A program made the position numbers and the translations under genes. 41,848 nucleotides of DNA, from the NCBI GenBank assembly GCA_009602725.1, contig WELB01000019.1, positions 845,888-887,735 of the forward strand, given 5' to 3'. Below the pieces are notes generated by a model. The model was not told the DNA's origin. It worked only from the letters and a program-made list of their open reading frames with translations, and did not search any database. Below are positions 10,512 through 20,778 of the stretch, piece after piece. How positions within the stretch are numbered: the stretch's first letter is position 1; each line of letters begins with the position of its first letter. Origin of the DNA: Spirogloea muscicola (lineage: Eukaryota; Streptophyta; Zygnematophyceae; Spirogloeales; Spirogloeaceae).

Positions 10512-12515
10512 TTAAACATGGCTCCATGTATCCTGCCCTAAATCCTCACTGTCTCTCAAGCAGTCTCCTATGTCTCCGTTTATATATTGTACTTCTAGAC
10601 AAAGAGGCAAAAGCTCCCTAGTAAATACCCACTGGTGTTTCGAATGGTTTTGCTGGAGGTACATCACGATATAGAGATGTTAGGCTGTCAGGAACTTGAA
10701 TTTCAGTGCTACACCAGCCATTGTGGAGGTGCTAGACCACCATCAAGTGAGGACGGCGTAGTGGAGCATAAAGAGTCGCATGCTCAGGTTGTGGTGCTAG
10801 TATCCTGGCCTTCTTTGATGGTGCCCATTGCAGCTGCAAGGGGGCACTGGATAGTCCTACTTGCCTGCAGCTGGCTAGCTTAGAGAGCTGGCCAAGGTGA
10901 TCAATTTGCAACCAATATCAGATGTGATTCGAGCACTGATGACAAGTGCAACAAGCACAGAATCCTTGATCTCACTGGTTGACCTCCATGTAATACGTTT
11001 ATTTAAGGCTTAACATTCATTTTCCAAGGCTTTCAAAGTCCATTGAAGGCTCACGGATAGGTTTGCTTTTGCAAAAGCGATGACTGTTAGATCCCAGGCA
11101 ATTTTCCTACAAGTGAAAGAATGTCATGGTAGCTTGGTACTGGAAGGTGAGAAACCCTGCATAGTAGTCTTTCCGACTGCTATGAGAAGTGTAGGTGAGT
11201 TAGGCACTGTCAGCAGATACATAACCCACACCTTCTCAGATACTTCTGCAGGAGCTTCACTAAGTACATGTGTCCCTACCACATTTGTAACAAATCGTGT
11301 GTCCGGACATTCTGTTGTCTCCAGGATGGTAGAGAGGATGAGAGTGCATATTGTTCGTGCAGAATCAATTCCCTGCAATCATCTCTTTGGACGATAATCC
11401 GTGCACTGATGACCTTTCTGTCTGTAACAAGGATATGGAGATACAATTTTTGGCCATCAGCCATCACCAGAAGCAAAGTACCAGGTCCCCAATCTGAAGC
11501 AGCTTACTCTGTGTTGTGGCATAGTGCCATCAAGGCTGCTGATCAAGCTAGTAGCTCATCATCTTTTCTGACGAGCTGGAGTTTTCATCAGAGAGTAAAT
11601 TGAGCCACAAAAGCTGCAGATGAACACAGAAACATTGAACTTTGTCAAAGAATCCACGGTTGGCAATTTACAGACCAAGCTGTATTTTACCTGAACGAGA
11701 AATAGGTCCACATTTCATTTTGAAGCAGCTCTACTTGTGCATGGTATAGAGCCATCAAGGCTGTTGATCAAGTTAATGGTGATGAGCTGGCGGTCATGTA
11801 ATAGTCAGTTATTGTGGGAACAGAAGCGGCAGGGGAATACGTGAGAGAAACATAAGCATCATATCAAAGTACACACAGGTGGTAAAGCACAGTCTTGGCT
11901 GTGCCGACAACTCAATAACTCAATATCTCAATAACTCGATGACTCGGAAACTCGACAAAGAAAAAAATGAAAGTCCATCTATGTTTGACGATGATTCTGT
12001 TGCTTCTTCCCCAGAAACATTCCTGATTCCTTTCTATCATTATATTGCTTCTCTATGAAGTTTTATTTAGCACGTTGACTAGAAGTTGGAGAACAACAAC
12101 ACGACAATAACTTGTCAAGCAACAAGGCGGTAGGTCTCACTGGCAGTGGCCTTCTTAAGAGATACAAATTGAAGTGCAGGCAATGGCGCATGGTGTGAGT
12201 CACTGACAGGAGATTATATGCCAGCAAGCTGCAAATGCAGCAACTCGTACTATCAGCTCCTGAGGAGAGGCTAACTAGAGAACAAGCTGACTTGAACTTA
12301 CATATGCCAGCTGCTTGTGATTGATTATGATGGCTTCTGTGTGCTGCCCGCAGATTTGACCAGAGCAACGGACCTAGAGATTGGTCACCTACTCGCAATA
12401 GCGCTTCGGCTACAGGCCCTGCTGGGGCTCTACTGCAGAGGAATAGAGCGCATGCCACGGCGTGCTTGCAGGCGGTCACGCACGAGACTCAGGCTCGGAC
12501 GTCGGCCGCGAATGC
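10512..12515. other. Intergenic region between convergent genes; no gene recognised
   Basis: About 2 kb of near-50% GC sequence with only short unsupported frames. It presumably holds the 3' untranslated regions of the GPR155-like gene and of the minus-strand Tudor gene. It contains one diverged direct duplication (11481-11560 and 11704-11780) and a short CTCAATAACTC-type tandem stretch at about 11909-11957. Confidence 0.6.
11481..11780. repeat. Diverged direct duplication, units about 223 bp apart
   Basis: The segment around 11520-11552 (ATAGTGCCATCAAGGCTGCTG...) recurs at about 11745-11775 as ATAGAGCCATCAAGGCTGTTG..., each preceded by AGGTCC.CA...TGAAGCAGCT. The matching parts are roughly 75 bp. 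Function unknown. Confidence 0.6.
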
Positions 12516-14253
12516 TCAGAGCTGGGACCGATCAGCGAGCAACAGACCCTCCAACTCTTCCCAGTACAGCTCCTCTTCGTCATCGTCCATGTAATGGACC
12601 TGCCAATGCACTACGAGTGGTGATGCTGCAATGGCGCAAACATGCTGCTGCACCATGGCCCCCACCAGGATAAAGTTGCCGAAGCTTTGTACACTCTCAG
12701 CAGATTGTAGAAATGGAGGTTATGTTCACAACCTACATGTCACCGTTATGTCCTCTGTACACCCAGAAAGTATCAACAGCCTCACACAGTTGGCGAGCGG
12801 CCCTGTCAGCAAGTCATGGGGAGGATGCTGACCTTGTAGAGCTCGGCCTCGCTGTCGAACTCGACAACGGTGCCCTCAAAGGGCTCGTCGTCAAAGGTCT
12901 TTGACAGCCTGCTCCCTACAAGCGCCGCGCCGGGCCCTGCCGAGGCCGAGCTCGGAGGCGCCGCCGCCGCAGGCTTGCCGGCGACTCCGTGGCGCTTGGG
13001 TATTCGCGGCCCCTTCTTCTGCCTCGTCACCTTGTTTGCCGCAGCCCTGCTGCCGTCGCGGTGGACATGCTCGCCCTTCTTCTGCCTCGCCGCCTTCTTG
13101 GCCGTCGCGGCGCCGCCGTCCTGGTCGGCCAGGCCCTCAATCGACGGGCCCGATGCCATGGCCACGTACGTCCCCGCGCTCTTGCGCTTGGCCGGCCGCT
13201 CCAGCATGGTGATCGGGCCCAGCTCCTGCGCCTTTGGCCTCCGCTTCACCCTGCCGCTGGTGCGCCGAGCCGGGCCCCCTGCCGTCGCCGGCATCGCCAT
13301 CTCCGGAACCTCTGCTTCGTGGTCTCCATCACTGGCCTTGATGCCATCTCCGCGTGCCATGCCAGACGGTGGCGCCACTTGCAGCTCCGTGGGCTCCGTC
13401 TTCTGGGTGTCCCCGCCGGTGGCCATCAGCAACTCGTCCATGCCCTTGGTCCGCGGCGGCACCGCAGCCGCCTCCATGTCCTGCTCGGCCACTGCCGCCT
13501 CCGGCGTCTCCTCGCTCGCGTCTTCCCCACCAAACGGCAGAGCCGTCGTCGACAACGGCAGCGGCTCTGCGGCCTCGCCTGCCGCCTCGTCTCTGACGCT
13601 CGCCAGCATCACCTCCAGAGCCTTGGCGGTGAACGGCAAGAGGCTCGACGGCGGCGACGCCTCCTGGCCGCCGCTGTCGGCCGCCGGCGGCTCCTCGAGA
13701 GCCGCGCGCGGCCGCTCGGCCGCCGGCTCCGAGCCATCGGCCAGCCGAGCGGCCGTCGCTTGGGCGCCGTTCCCATCGCCGGGGTCTGCAGGAACCACCG
13801 CGACGAGTGTCGTCGTCGTCGTCGTCGTCCTCCGGCGCACGATCCTGGCCCTGGCGTCGACGACAGCCGCGGCGGCGGCGTCAGCCATGACCACGACTTG
13901 ACCAGACGCCGGCGAGCTAAGAGCTGCAAAAGGGGGTCCCTCACTTGACGGCCTTCCCGTCTGGCCGCGCCTCGGGGGCCCCGGCGGCTGCCGGCTCCTT
14001 CGCCAACGCCACGGCGGCGACGACGGCGGCGGCGGCTGCGGCGGCGGTGGCGGCGGGCTCTGGCTCGGCCTCCGGCACCAGCGTCGGCTCCAGCTCGTGC
14101 CATTCCAGGTCCTCCTCGTCGCCGTCCTCGTACCGCACCTGCCGCCGTCGCAGACCACGCCGCCTCAGCGCGCCGAGCGCTACGGCGCGGTCGCCGCGGT
14201 GGCGCCGGAAGCGGCGNGCCGGCGGGGCCGGGCGCCGGCGCGGCGGCGGCCAT
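12516..14253 (-). CDS. Nuclear protein with two PTM/DIR17-type Tudor motifs
   Basis: The last exon (12599-12516) encodes VHYMDDDEEELYWEELEGL and then a stop; it joins the exon ending ...FDSEAELYK at 12833 in frame, completing a Tudor-like motif of the plant PTM/DIR17 class (G-x-R-x-x-K-x-F ... F-x-G-x-V ... Y-x-D-D-D-E-E-x-L). A first copy lies near the N-terminus (VRYEDGDEEDLEWHELE at about 14139-14090). Between them is a low-complexity, probably disordered stretch rich in Ala, Pro and basic patches such as GRVKRRPKAQ and KKAARQKKG, plus seven Thr from a (GTC)n run. Such modules read chromatin in plant PTM, so a nuclear chromatin role is inferred. The start at 14253 reads through in frame only if the N at 14217 is dropped. 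The first intron is either 13944-13917 (28 nt, implausibly short) or 13944-13851 (94 nt). The protein is about 470-490 residues. Confidence 0.75.
14217..14217. other. Single ambiguous base (N) inside the Tudor gene first exon
   Basis: On the minus strand the frame from the ATG at 14253 is out of register with the VRYEDGDEED motif. Removing this N puts them in one open frame (GRRFRR...VRYEDGD). The N is therefore probably a spurious inserted position. Other single Ns are at 4013, 18717 and 30413. Confidence 0.6.
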
Positions 14254-14331
14254 GGCTGGCGGGGCGCTTCCCGGGGCGACGTTCAAATCCTCCCTCTCCT
14301 CTCCAGCCCGGCGGACAGAGGGAGTCTCTGG

Positions 14332-14506
14332 AGGAGTAAATCGCATCCGTGCGCGAATGGCCCGCCAAGGCACCCCCTCTCACTGCCTACTTCCCTGGTA
14401 ACTTGACAGAAGCGGGGGGGGTTTTTCTAGAGCAGTGAATCACGTCTGTGCGTGAATGGCCCGCCAAGGCACTCCTCACCCGCTGCCTGTTCTCCTGGTG
14501 AGCTGG
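14332..14506. repeat. Direct tandem duplication of about 75 bp, period about 98 bp
   Basis: GAATGGCCCGCCAAGGCA occurs near 14355 and again near 14453. Each copy has upstream similarity (GAGTAAATCGCATCCGTGCG versus GAGCAGTGAATCACGTCTGTGCG) and downstream similarity (CTGCCTACTTCCCTGGTAACTTG versus CTGCCTGTTCTCCTGGTGAGCTGG). The pair lies immediately 5' of the Tudor gene and at the edge of a repeat cluster, so it is either repeat debris or part of that gene's upstream region. Confidence 0.7.
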
Positions 14507-15000
14507 CCTTTCACAGCCATCCCCCCCCTGAGAACTTTTGTTTTGACCCGTGGTTATTGAGCGGGTCAATTTGCTGTAGATTATGTAGGTCTTCAGATGT
14601 GCTTGCCTTTGTACTTGGCCTTTGGCCTTCGTTTGTTTCAAATACACGAAACTTCTCCTGAGAACTGGTGCTCCCGCTCTGTCTCGTTTGGGCGAGCCTT
14701 TCACAGCCATCGCCCCCTTTGTCAAATAATTCTTCCCATCAACCTCCCCCAAGTTGCGGCTGCTGACTCGGGGTACTAAGCTCCCATTCGCTGCTCTTAG
14801 GAGAGCCACTTCCCATCCTCTGTACCAGTCATACCTCGATATAGGCACGTCGGCCGGTTTGGCGAGAATGTGTGACTATATCGAAGAAAGAGCTCGCCCA
14901 TTGAGGATAGGGGCTGGAACGAGGAGTGCTTGTGTCGTGTTAGAGGCACTATTGCCCCCAAATGTGCTTCTACCGTGACAATCAGCAATATATAAGATTA
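14507..15000 (+). repeat. Module A repeat cluster
   Basis: Contains TTTTGACCCGTGGTTATTGAGCGGGTCAA with the stop-containing palindrome, then CTTTGTACTTGGCC...TTTGTTTCAAATACACGAA, nearly identical to 776-890. A second terminus near 14752-14800 (GCGGCTGCTGACTCG...TACTAAGCTCCCATTCGCTGC) matches the minus strand at about 19487-19540. No host gene is seen. Confidence 0.65.
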
Positions 15001-15776
15001 TATTGAAAAATGGCGAATGAGCAAAGCTCAGGTGGCAACGTGGTTGCAAGCATCATTCTCTTGGCACCACAATCGCCCACATGGGCATCCACTTCTACCA
15101 CAAAGAGACACCCGAACGCAAGCAATGGTGGCAACCACTCTCAAGGTGGCCATAAGGGCGAAGGAGGGGAAGCCGCTCGAGAAATACGGCAATCGAGATG
15201 GCAATTCACTTGTAGCGCCTCATTACCTGCCGCCGCCACCTGCGCTTGCGGCGCCTCCGCGGCAAGCAGAAGGTGTGGCAGGCCGACGCCGCAGGCGCCT
15301 GGGCCTGGGCCTGCCACCGCCATCTGCGCTTGCGGCGCCTCTGGCAGCAAGCGGCAGGCGCTCCAGGCAAGCGCCGCAGGCTCCTGACTACCTGCCACTG
15401 CTACCTTCGCTTGCGGCGCCTCTGGTGGGAGGCGCCGAAGGCCGACGCCGCAGGCAGCTGCTCGCTGCCAGCCGCGGCAAGCAGCAACCTCTAGTTGGAG
15501 GGGCCCTCCACTCACGACTTATCCTTGTGGTAAGCTACTCCTCCAACAGTCATGGCTTCGAGTTCTTGGTTGCTCGCACTTGCTGCTGTGAGGGCACGGC
15601 CTGCGCATGCCGTACACAACCACGATATTCTTGAGCACTCTCGCCTCATTGCGTTGTAAGAGTCGCCTTTGAGAGGCATACTTTGCTTGAGACAACTCTT
15701 CCTTATTGCCTTCCGAGCTTGCTTGACCTACTTATGCATCTCCCAAGGGATTCCTCCTTAAGGCTATGGCTGCACA

Positions 15777-16130
15777 GTGCCTCGTAGACATGCGAATCCT
15801 GATGTCAAGGGTATGCACGTTCGCGTCTTGTCATGCAGGAATGTAAAGATGGCCACAGTGAGAAAGGACCATAGGGTCGATTTCACGAACCCAGATAGAA
15901 AGCGGATATGTGGATTGAAACGTGATAATCCTTCCTTTAGCCAAGATGAGATTGCTAGAGCGGCAACGAAGAACCTCAAAAAGCAAGTCAGCCGAACCAA
16001 TGTCTGTAAGATTCTTCGTGAAGCACCCAAGTGGATGAGCATGCCTGAGACAACTCTTAACCAAATGCGGCAAAACAACCCGAAGTGGCAGAATGTCGAG
16101 GAAGCCACGTTTCTATGGTTTCAAAGTGTA
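15777..16130 (+). pseudogene. pogo/Tigger-like transposase, N-terminal fragment
   Basis: The fragment encodes a CENP-B-type N-terminal helix-turn-helix: KRICGLKRDNPSFSQDEIAR, then a second helical block (SRTNVCKILREAPKW) and NVEEATFLWF, the start of the Tc5/CENP-B DNA-binding domain. Homology stops near 16130; the rest of that domain and the DDE catalytic core are absent. The frame continues into unrelated sequence and into the inverted 3' end. It is non-functional alone, although it could still encode a DNA-binding domain. Confidence 0.82.
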
Positions 16131-16156
16131 TGTAGTATCCTCTCCTTTGTGGCTTG

Positions 16157-16370
16157 GTGTGTCTCTCACTACCTCGCAGGGTCGATGGATTGCACTTTTT
16201 CGGTCCACAAGCTCTTCTCATGTGTGAACGATGGAGGAACTCTGCAACAAGCAACGCTATTTTACAGTAGAATAGCGTTGCTCGTTGCAGAGTTCCTCCA
16301 TCGTTCACACATGAGAAGAGCTTGTGGACCGAAAAAGTGCAATTCTTGTGCGAGGTAGTGAGAGACACAC
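16157..16370. repeat. Near-perfect palindrome, arms about 107 bp, centre near 16263
   Basis: GTGTGTCTCTCACTACCTCG at 16157 is mirrored by its complement ending at 16370. The arms agree almost base for base (including TCGTTCACACATGAGAAGAG on the right) and meet at AACGCTATTTTAC/AGTAGAATAGCGTT. Both arms carry the same transposase C-terminal coding and 3' end in opposite orientation. Confidence 0.92.
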
Positions 16371-16927
16371 CTCAGATGGTCACTGGCTTCCTCATGAGTA
16401 ATCCTCGGTGGTGGGAGCTCGCCGGAGATTTCCTCTTCATCGATCGTCACTGGGGGCATGACTTCAGCTATGATGTCCTCATCGGTCAGTGGAGACTCCA
16501 CCTATTAAGACCGTCAATAGAAGATGTAAGAACCGTCCACAATGCACTTAGATGAACAATGCCACACACAAGACAAGACGTAGTACGAAAAATATACCCA
16601 CTTCATTTTCTCCTGGCAAATTGATGTATTCTGAAGCCGTGAGGGCGTCCGGGCCAAGCTTGAGGCTATCAATGGCTTCTTGTAACACAAGCATATTGAA
16701 TACGTCATCTTGTGATCCAGCGTTGTGGGCGTCAACAAGCGTGCTTGCCTAGACGGTCCAGTTAGGGAGGATGCCAGTTTTGCGCCAACAATTGGCAATG
16801 ACATGTGTCGGGATGTCATGCCAAATTCTCCACGTCCACATGATGGCCTACATTCAAAGTAGACATCACATTGTTTCATTGTTCATCCTGATGGTACAAG
16901 AGCAAGCTATTCATATATCAGCTTTCT
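16264..16927 (-). pseudogene. pogo/Tigger-like transposase, C-terminal fragment with frameshifts
   Basis: Read on the minus strand, blocks in several frames match the end of a Tigger-type transposase: ALVPSG (16915 region), WRIWHDIPTHVIANCWRKTG followed by ILPNW (about 16840-16750), LQEAIDSLKLGPDALTASEY (about 16710-16650), then LTDEDIIAEVM and PPPRITHEEASDHLRCVSHY (about 16495-16360). The ALVPSG block is the segment that follows the catalytic acidic residues in this family. At least three frame changes or stops separate the blocks, and upstream the sequence jumps straight to the 5' region at 16928, so the N-terminal and most of the catalytic domain are deleted. Confidence 0.8.
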
Positions 16928-17605
16928 ATCTGGGTTCGTGAAACCGACCCTATGGTCCTTTCTCACTGTGGCCATCTTTACATTCCTGCATGACAAGACG
17001 CGAACGTGCATACCCTTGACATCAGGATTCGCATGTCTACGAGGCACTGTGCGGCCATAGGCCTTAAGGAGGAAGCCCTTGGGAGATGCATAAGTAGGTC
17101 AAGCAAGCTCGGAAGGCAACAAGGAAGAGTTGTCTAAAGCAAAGTATGCCTCTCAAAGGCGACTCTTACAACGCAATGAGGCGAGAGTGCTCAAGAATCT
17201 CGTGGTTGTGTACGGCATGCGCAGGCCGTGCCCTCACAGCAGCAAGTGCGAGCAACCAAGAATTCGAAGCCATGACTGTTGGAGGAGAAGCTTACCACAA
17301 GGATAAGTCGCGAGTGGAGGGCCCCTCCAACTAGAGATTGCTGCTTGCCGCGGCTGGCAGCGAGCAGCTGCCTGCGGCGTCGGCCTTCGGCGCCTCCCAC
17401 CAGAGGCGCCGCAAGCGAAGGTAGCAGTGGCAGGCAGTCAGGAGCCTGCGGCGCTTGCCTGGAGCGCCTGCCGCTTGCCGCCAGAGGCGCCGCAAGCGCA
17501 GATGGCGGTGGCAGGCCCAGGCCCAGGCGCCTGCGGCGTCGGCCTGCCACACCTTCTGCTTGCCGCGGAGGCGCCGCAAGCGCAGGTGGCTGCGGCAGGC
17601 GATCA

Positions 17606-19040
17606 GGCGCCTGCGGGAGCGGGACTGCCTGCCGCGCCTGCCGCTTGCTGCCGCAGGCGCCGCGGGCGCAGGTGGCGGTGGCAGCCGGCGCCGCCGCCTG
17701 AGCAGCAGGCGCAGGCGAAGGCGGTGGCGTCATAGCCTCGCCTCGCGTCGAGGCCGACGAGGAGGCAGCCTTCCGCGCGCCTTGTGCTTCCTGTGGGTCC
17801 ACGAGGCTCGCTCCGCGACGAAGACGAAGCCCGCCAACGACCGCCTGGAAGCGGCGCTAGCGGCGAGCAGCGGCCTCAAAGAGGGCCTCGTGACGCCGCG
17901 GCTTGGAGACGGGTGGGGGCCGTCTGGGAGACGGTAATGAGCCGCTCTGCGCTTGCTTTTCGAGGCAGTCAAGCCCCAAACCCTCGCGTCCGGTTCATTA
18001 CCCCCCGGCCTGTAGAGAATATGAGAGATGTGTTGCTTCGTTATCATTTAGGCACTTCTAGTGGGGGGATCTGCCCCGAAAAACTGTGCCTCTAAACAAC
18101 GGCACTCTGTGAACTCCGTCGACCGGTACGTAAACCGGTGCATTGGCAAGACACACGTGATCTTGCTCTATCCTCAACGGTTGTACTGAGTGCATCTTTG
18201 TGAGCATACAGTACTGACAAAAGACCCTTCATTGGGCGACGATCGGTCACTGGTGTCATGCGCGAGGGCGTCGGTGCGAGATGGCGTCGATAGGTCTAGA
18301 AGAAGGAAATAGCTGACTTGCTAGTCTGGTGTACACACAAGCCAAACGAGGATATTGGCTACTTTGACCAGACTGTCATGAAAAGCCATCTGCTGAGGAA
18401 CCATGCTAGACATCACAGCACCATGGACAAGTCAAGAACAGTCGAATTTTGATCTGTAGTTAGTATAAGTAGGATGGACCGTCTACTGAGTTGACTCTAT
18501 CCAGTATCCAATGCGAGCAATAGAAGAAGCGCAAACACAAGTAATGTGCAGTCCCTTGTCCACAAGCTCGTCACTTGCGCAAGGTCAGTAGATGCCAATC
18601 GATGACAGTGCTATCAGGCCTCAATGGACAGCCCTTGACTGATGCAACTTGAGAACCAGTGCTCAGTTAAGTGGAGCTTGCGACACTCAGCGCAACATTC
18701 GAGGCTGCTCACCACANGCGTACTTGAGTTCCTTGGCACCCGCCGCTAGGCGGACTGCATAGCCCGCCTCCTCGGATGAACGCTTGTCGCTGCTGGATAC
18801 AACGCAGTCCGTGAAAAGAGCCAGAGACTGCAGCTAGAGCACGGCCGGCTCGCAGATGCAAGGTGTGGTCCATATAGCGCTGGACTGGTACGGACAGGCG
18901 TATATGAAAGACCTGCGCTAGCGAGCCAGCGGCGTTGAAGTTAACCTGCTCGTCTCACTTAGCCTCTTTGGCACGAGCCATGGGCATTGCTTTCCAGCGG
19001 CTAGTCTTTTTGACTTTCGGCTCCTAAGTAGAGGTTACTT
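17606..19040. other. No gene recognised; GC-rich arm continuation, then unique DNA
   Basis: 17606-17750 continues the GC-rich blocks of the right arm beyond the part matched on the left. A frame from 17780 to 17935 encoding VHEARSATKTKPANDRLEAA could be a gene fragment but has no recognised family. From about 18000 to 19040 there is no recognisable gene, RNA or repeat. A single N lies at 18717. Confidence 0.5.
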
Positions 19041-20160
19041 TGTCATTATCGTACCGGGAAAGCTTTGGGAAAGCGCTGTCTGCCCCTTCGGACCTCCTCA
19101 ACTTTTCTCGGGCCTGGCTGTTCACAGCCCCTTTGCCCCCTTTGGGAGAGCCATATTCTTCTCTTGCCCCTTCGAAGTTTGTTCATTCCTTTTTCTGGGC
19201 TGGCCCATCACAGCCATCGCCCTCTCCTGAGTCTATCTTTTTGACCATTATTTGGAGCTGGCCTCTCACAGCCATTGCCTTACTTTGGAGGAGCTATGGC
19301 TATGCAAGGCAAGGCTGTTCCTTTTTATTTCAAAACTGGCTTTTCTGACTTGCAGTTGCTAAGGAAAAGTGAGTCCTTCCAAAAGGGGCGGGGCTGTAAA
19401 TGTCCAAGCCCAGAAAGAATGAACACAATCTACAAGTGCCGGAAGGGGCCAGTAGCACACAGCTATGCAAGAGCTGTAGCGACTGCAGCGAATGGGAGCT
19501 TAGTATCCCCGAGTCAGCAGCCGCAAGTTGGAGTCACTTTGCTGCTGGAGAAGAGGCACCTCGACGAGATCCAGAAGCAGCAGCCATAGAGCGGCCTGCC
19601 CGTAAGTGCACTGCGTGAGTTTAGGACCAGTGAAAGGATATGGGGAGCTGCATGCTGAACACCTGGGCAAGCGACCCGGCGGCAATGAAGCAGGGGCAGC
19701 TCACCTTGCTGACCCTGCCGACGATCGATGGCCCCGCCATGCAAGCTGCTACTGGAGGTCCAGCCACCGACTGCCGAACGCCCCGTGCACGTCCATCGCC
19801 AGCGCCACAAATTCATCGCCGGCTGGGTGACCTTGTCCATTCCGGTGGACTGGCCTCTCACAGCCATTGCCGTATTTTGGGAAGAGGTATTTTGATCAGC
19901 AATTTACGCTCTTTTCCACTGAAAGCCTTGCCGACCGCAAGCCCTTCTTCCGACGCCGATTTGATGTGGTTACTAGACGTTACTAAGTGACCATCCTTGT
20001 GGTACTTGCTTAGTTGTGTGTTTCAGCGCTTTCCGGCCCCTTAGGACCTTGTCCGTTTAACTCGGGTTAGCTTTTCACAGCTCTCCGCCCCTCTGGATGA
20101 GCTTACTTTTAGATTTCGCCCATATTCACTGAGCTTCTTTTCGTTGCAAGCCCGACATGG
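19041..20160. repeat. Repeat cluster: module B hairpins and TRGY-type ends
   Basis: At least five module-B variants occur (about 19078-19155, 19180-19225, 19250-19290, 19826-19880, 20040-20105), here with the diverged form GGCTGGCC.(T)C(T)CACAGCC. A module-A end lies on the minus strand at 19500-19545 (LRLLTRGY-stop), and an apparently eroded one on the plus strand near 19955-19985. No host gene is seen. Confidence 0.65.
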
Positions 20161-20778
20161 CCTGAGATGCGGTGGCTTTGCGCTTGCCAAATAATTTCCC
20201 TTGCGTTGATTTGCCTACTCCTGCTGGCTATCATCAACTCATCTCAAGGGCTCATGCGACAGCTTGACCTTAGTACTGCCGATGTCAGCCAGAGCAGTCC
20301 AAGAGTAAGAAGCAGTGCTGCACTTCATCAAAGAGGTCGACCCCCTCATTGGCTGCAAGCCTCGGCAAAGCAGTGCTGACTACCAAACACACCTCCTACA
20401 CAGGGCCCATCACACCGACCTGCCTCGAGAGTGGCAAGGTTGCTCACGAGATCCAACAACAAGGCCCTGCTTTAATCCAGGACTTGTCCTCGGCTAACCA
20501 CCAGATCTTACCATCAAAATTGAGGCCTCACCAATGAGGCAAGAGACATGTGCCGGAAATTAATGTACAAGACTATGTCGACTATATGCCATTGTGCTCA
20601 CTAACCAAATGCTATGGCCGGCACGTGCAAGCCTCCAAGACATCACCTCCAATGGTGCGTTACACTACGGCTGAGATGTAGTCATTGTAGAGGCGGTGGT
20701 GAGCTCTAGACCTGCTGACCTGTTTTTGCTCCTAACAATCTCCACTTCTGGCTTGCAAGCACGGCAGTGGCCAGGATC
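20161..20778. other. Unannotated stretch downstream of the LCAT-like gene
   Basis: No gene, RNA or repeat could be supported. It probably includes the 3' untranslated region of the minus-strand LCAT-like gene, whose stop codon is at 20779-20781. Confidence 0.5.

Larger units (their letters stand above)
15225..17605. mobile_element. Two damaged pogo/Tigger-like elements, tail to tail, with about 680-bp inverted outer arms
   Basis: The sequence 15225-15902 reappears inverted at 17605-16928 with only scattered differences, leaving a loop of about 1.0 kb. The outer part of each arm (about 440 bp) is GC-rich and built from recurring blocks around TTGCGGCGCC; the inner part holds a GAGAGGCATAC...GACCTACTTATGCATCTC segment and the start of a transposase. 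In the loop, the left copy keeps the transposase N-terminus (+), the right copy keeps the C-terminal third (-), and both share the same 3' end, which meets head-on at a palindrome (16157-16370). Target-site duplications could not be recognised. This fits two internally deleted copies of one element, or an inverted duplication followed by separate deletions. Confidence 0.8.

Noticed and set aside
10635-11603. Short frames between the GPR155-like and Tudor genes
   Set aside because: None has a start, splice and motif combination that supports coding; composition looks non-coding.
11900-11960. CTCAATAACTC stretch as a CRISPR-like array
   Set aside because: The units are about 10-11 bp, imperfect and without spacers; the genome is eukaryotic.
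12870-13948. Long plus-strand frames (up to 343 codons) opposite the Tudor gene
   Set aside because: They are shadows of GC-rich minus-strand coding; they are Ser/Ala/Pro- and Arg-rich without motifs, while the minus strand has Tudor motifs and splice sites.
15141-15515. Open frames on both strands in the GC-rich element arm as genes
   Set aside because: They arise from repeated 30-50 bp blocks, occur in both arms and have no recognisable domain.
17932-18002. GGTAATGA ... TCATTACC as terminal inverted repeats of a small element
   Set aside because: Only about 8 bp pair, no target duplication is visible and no second copy was found.
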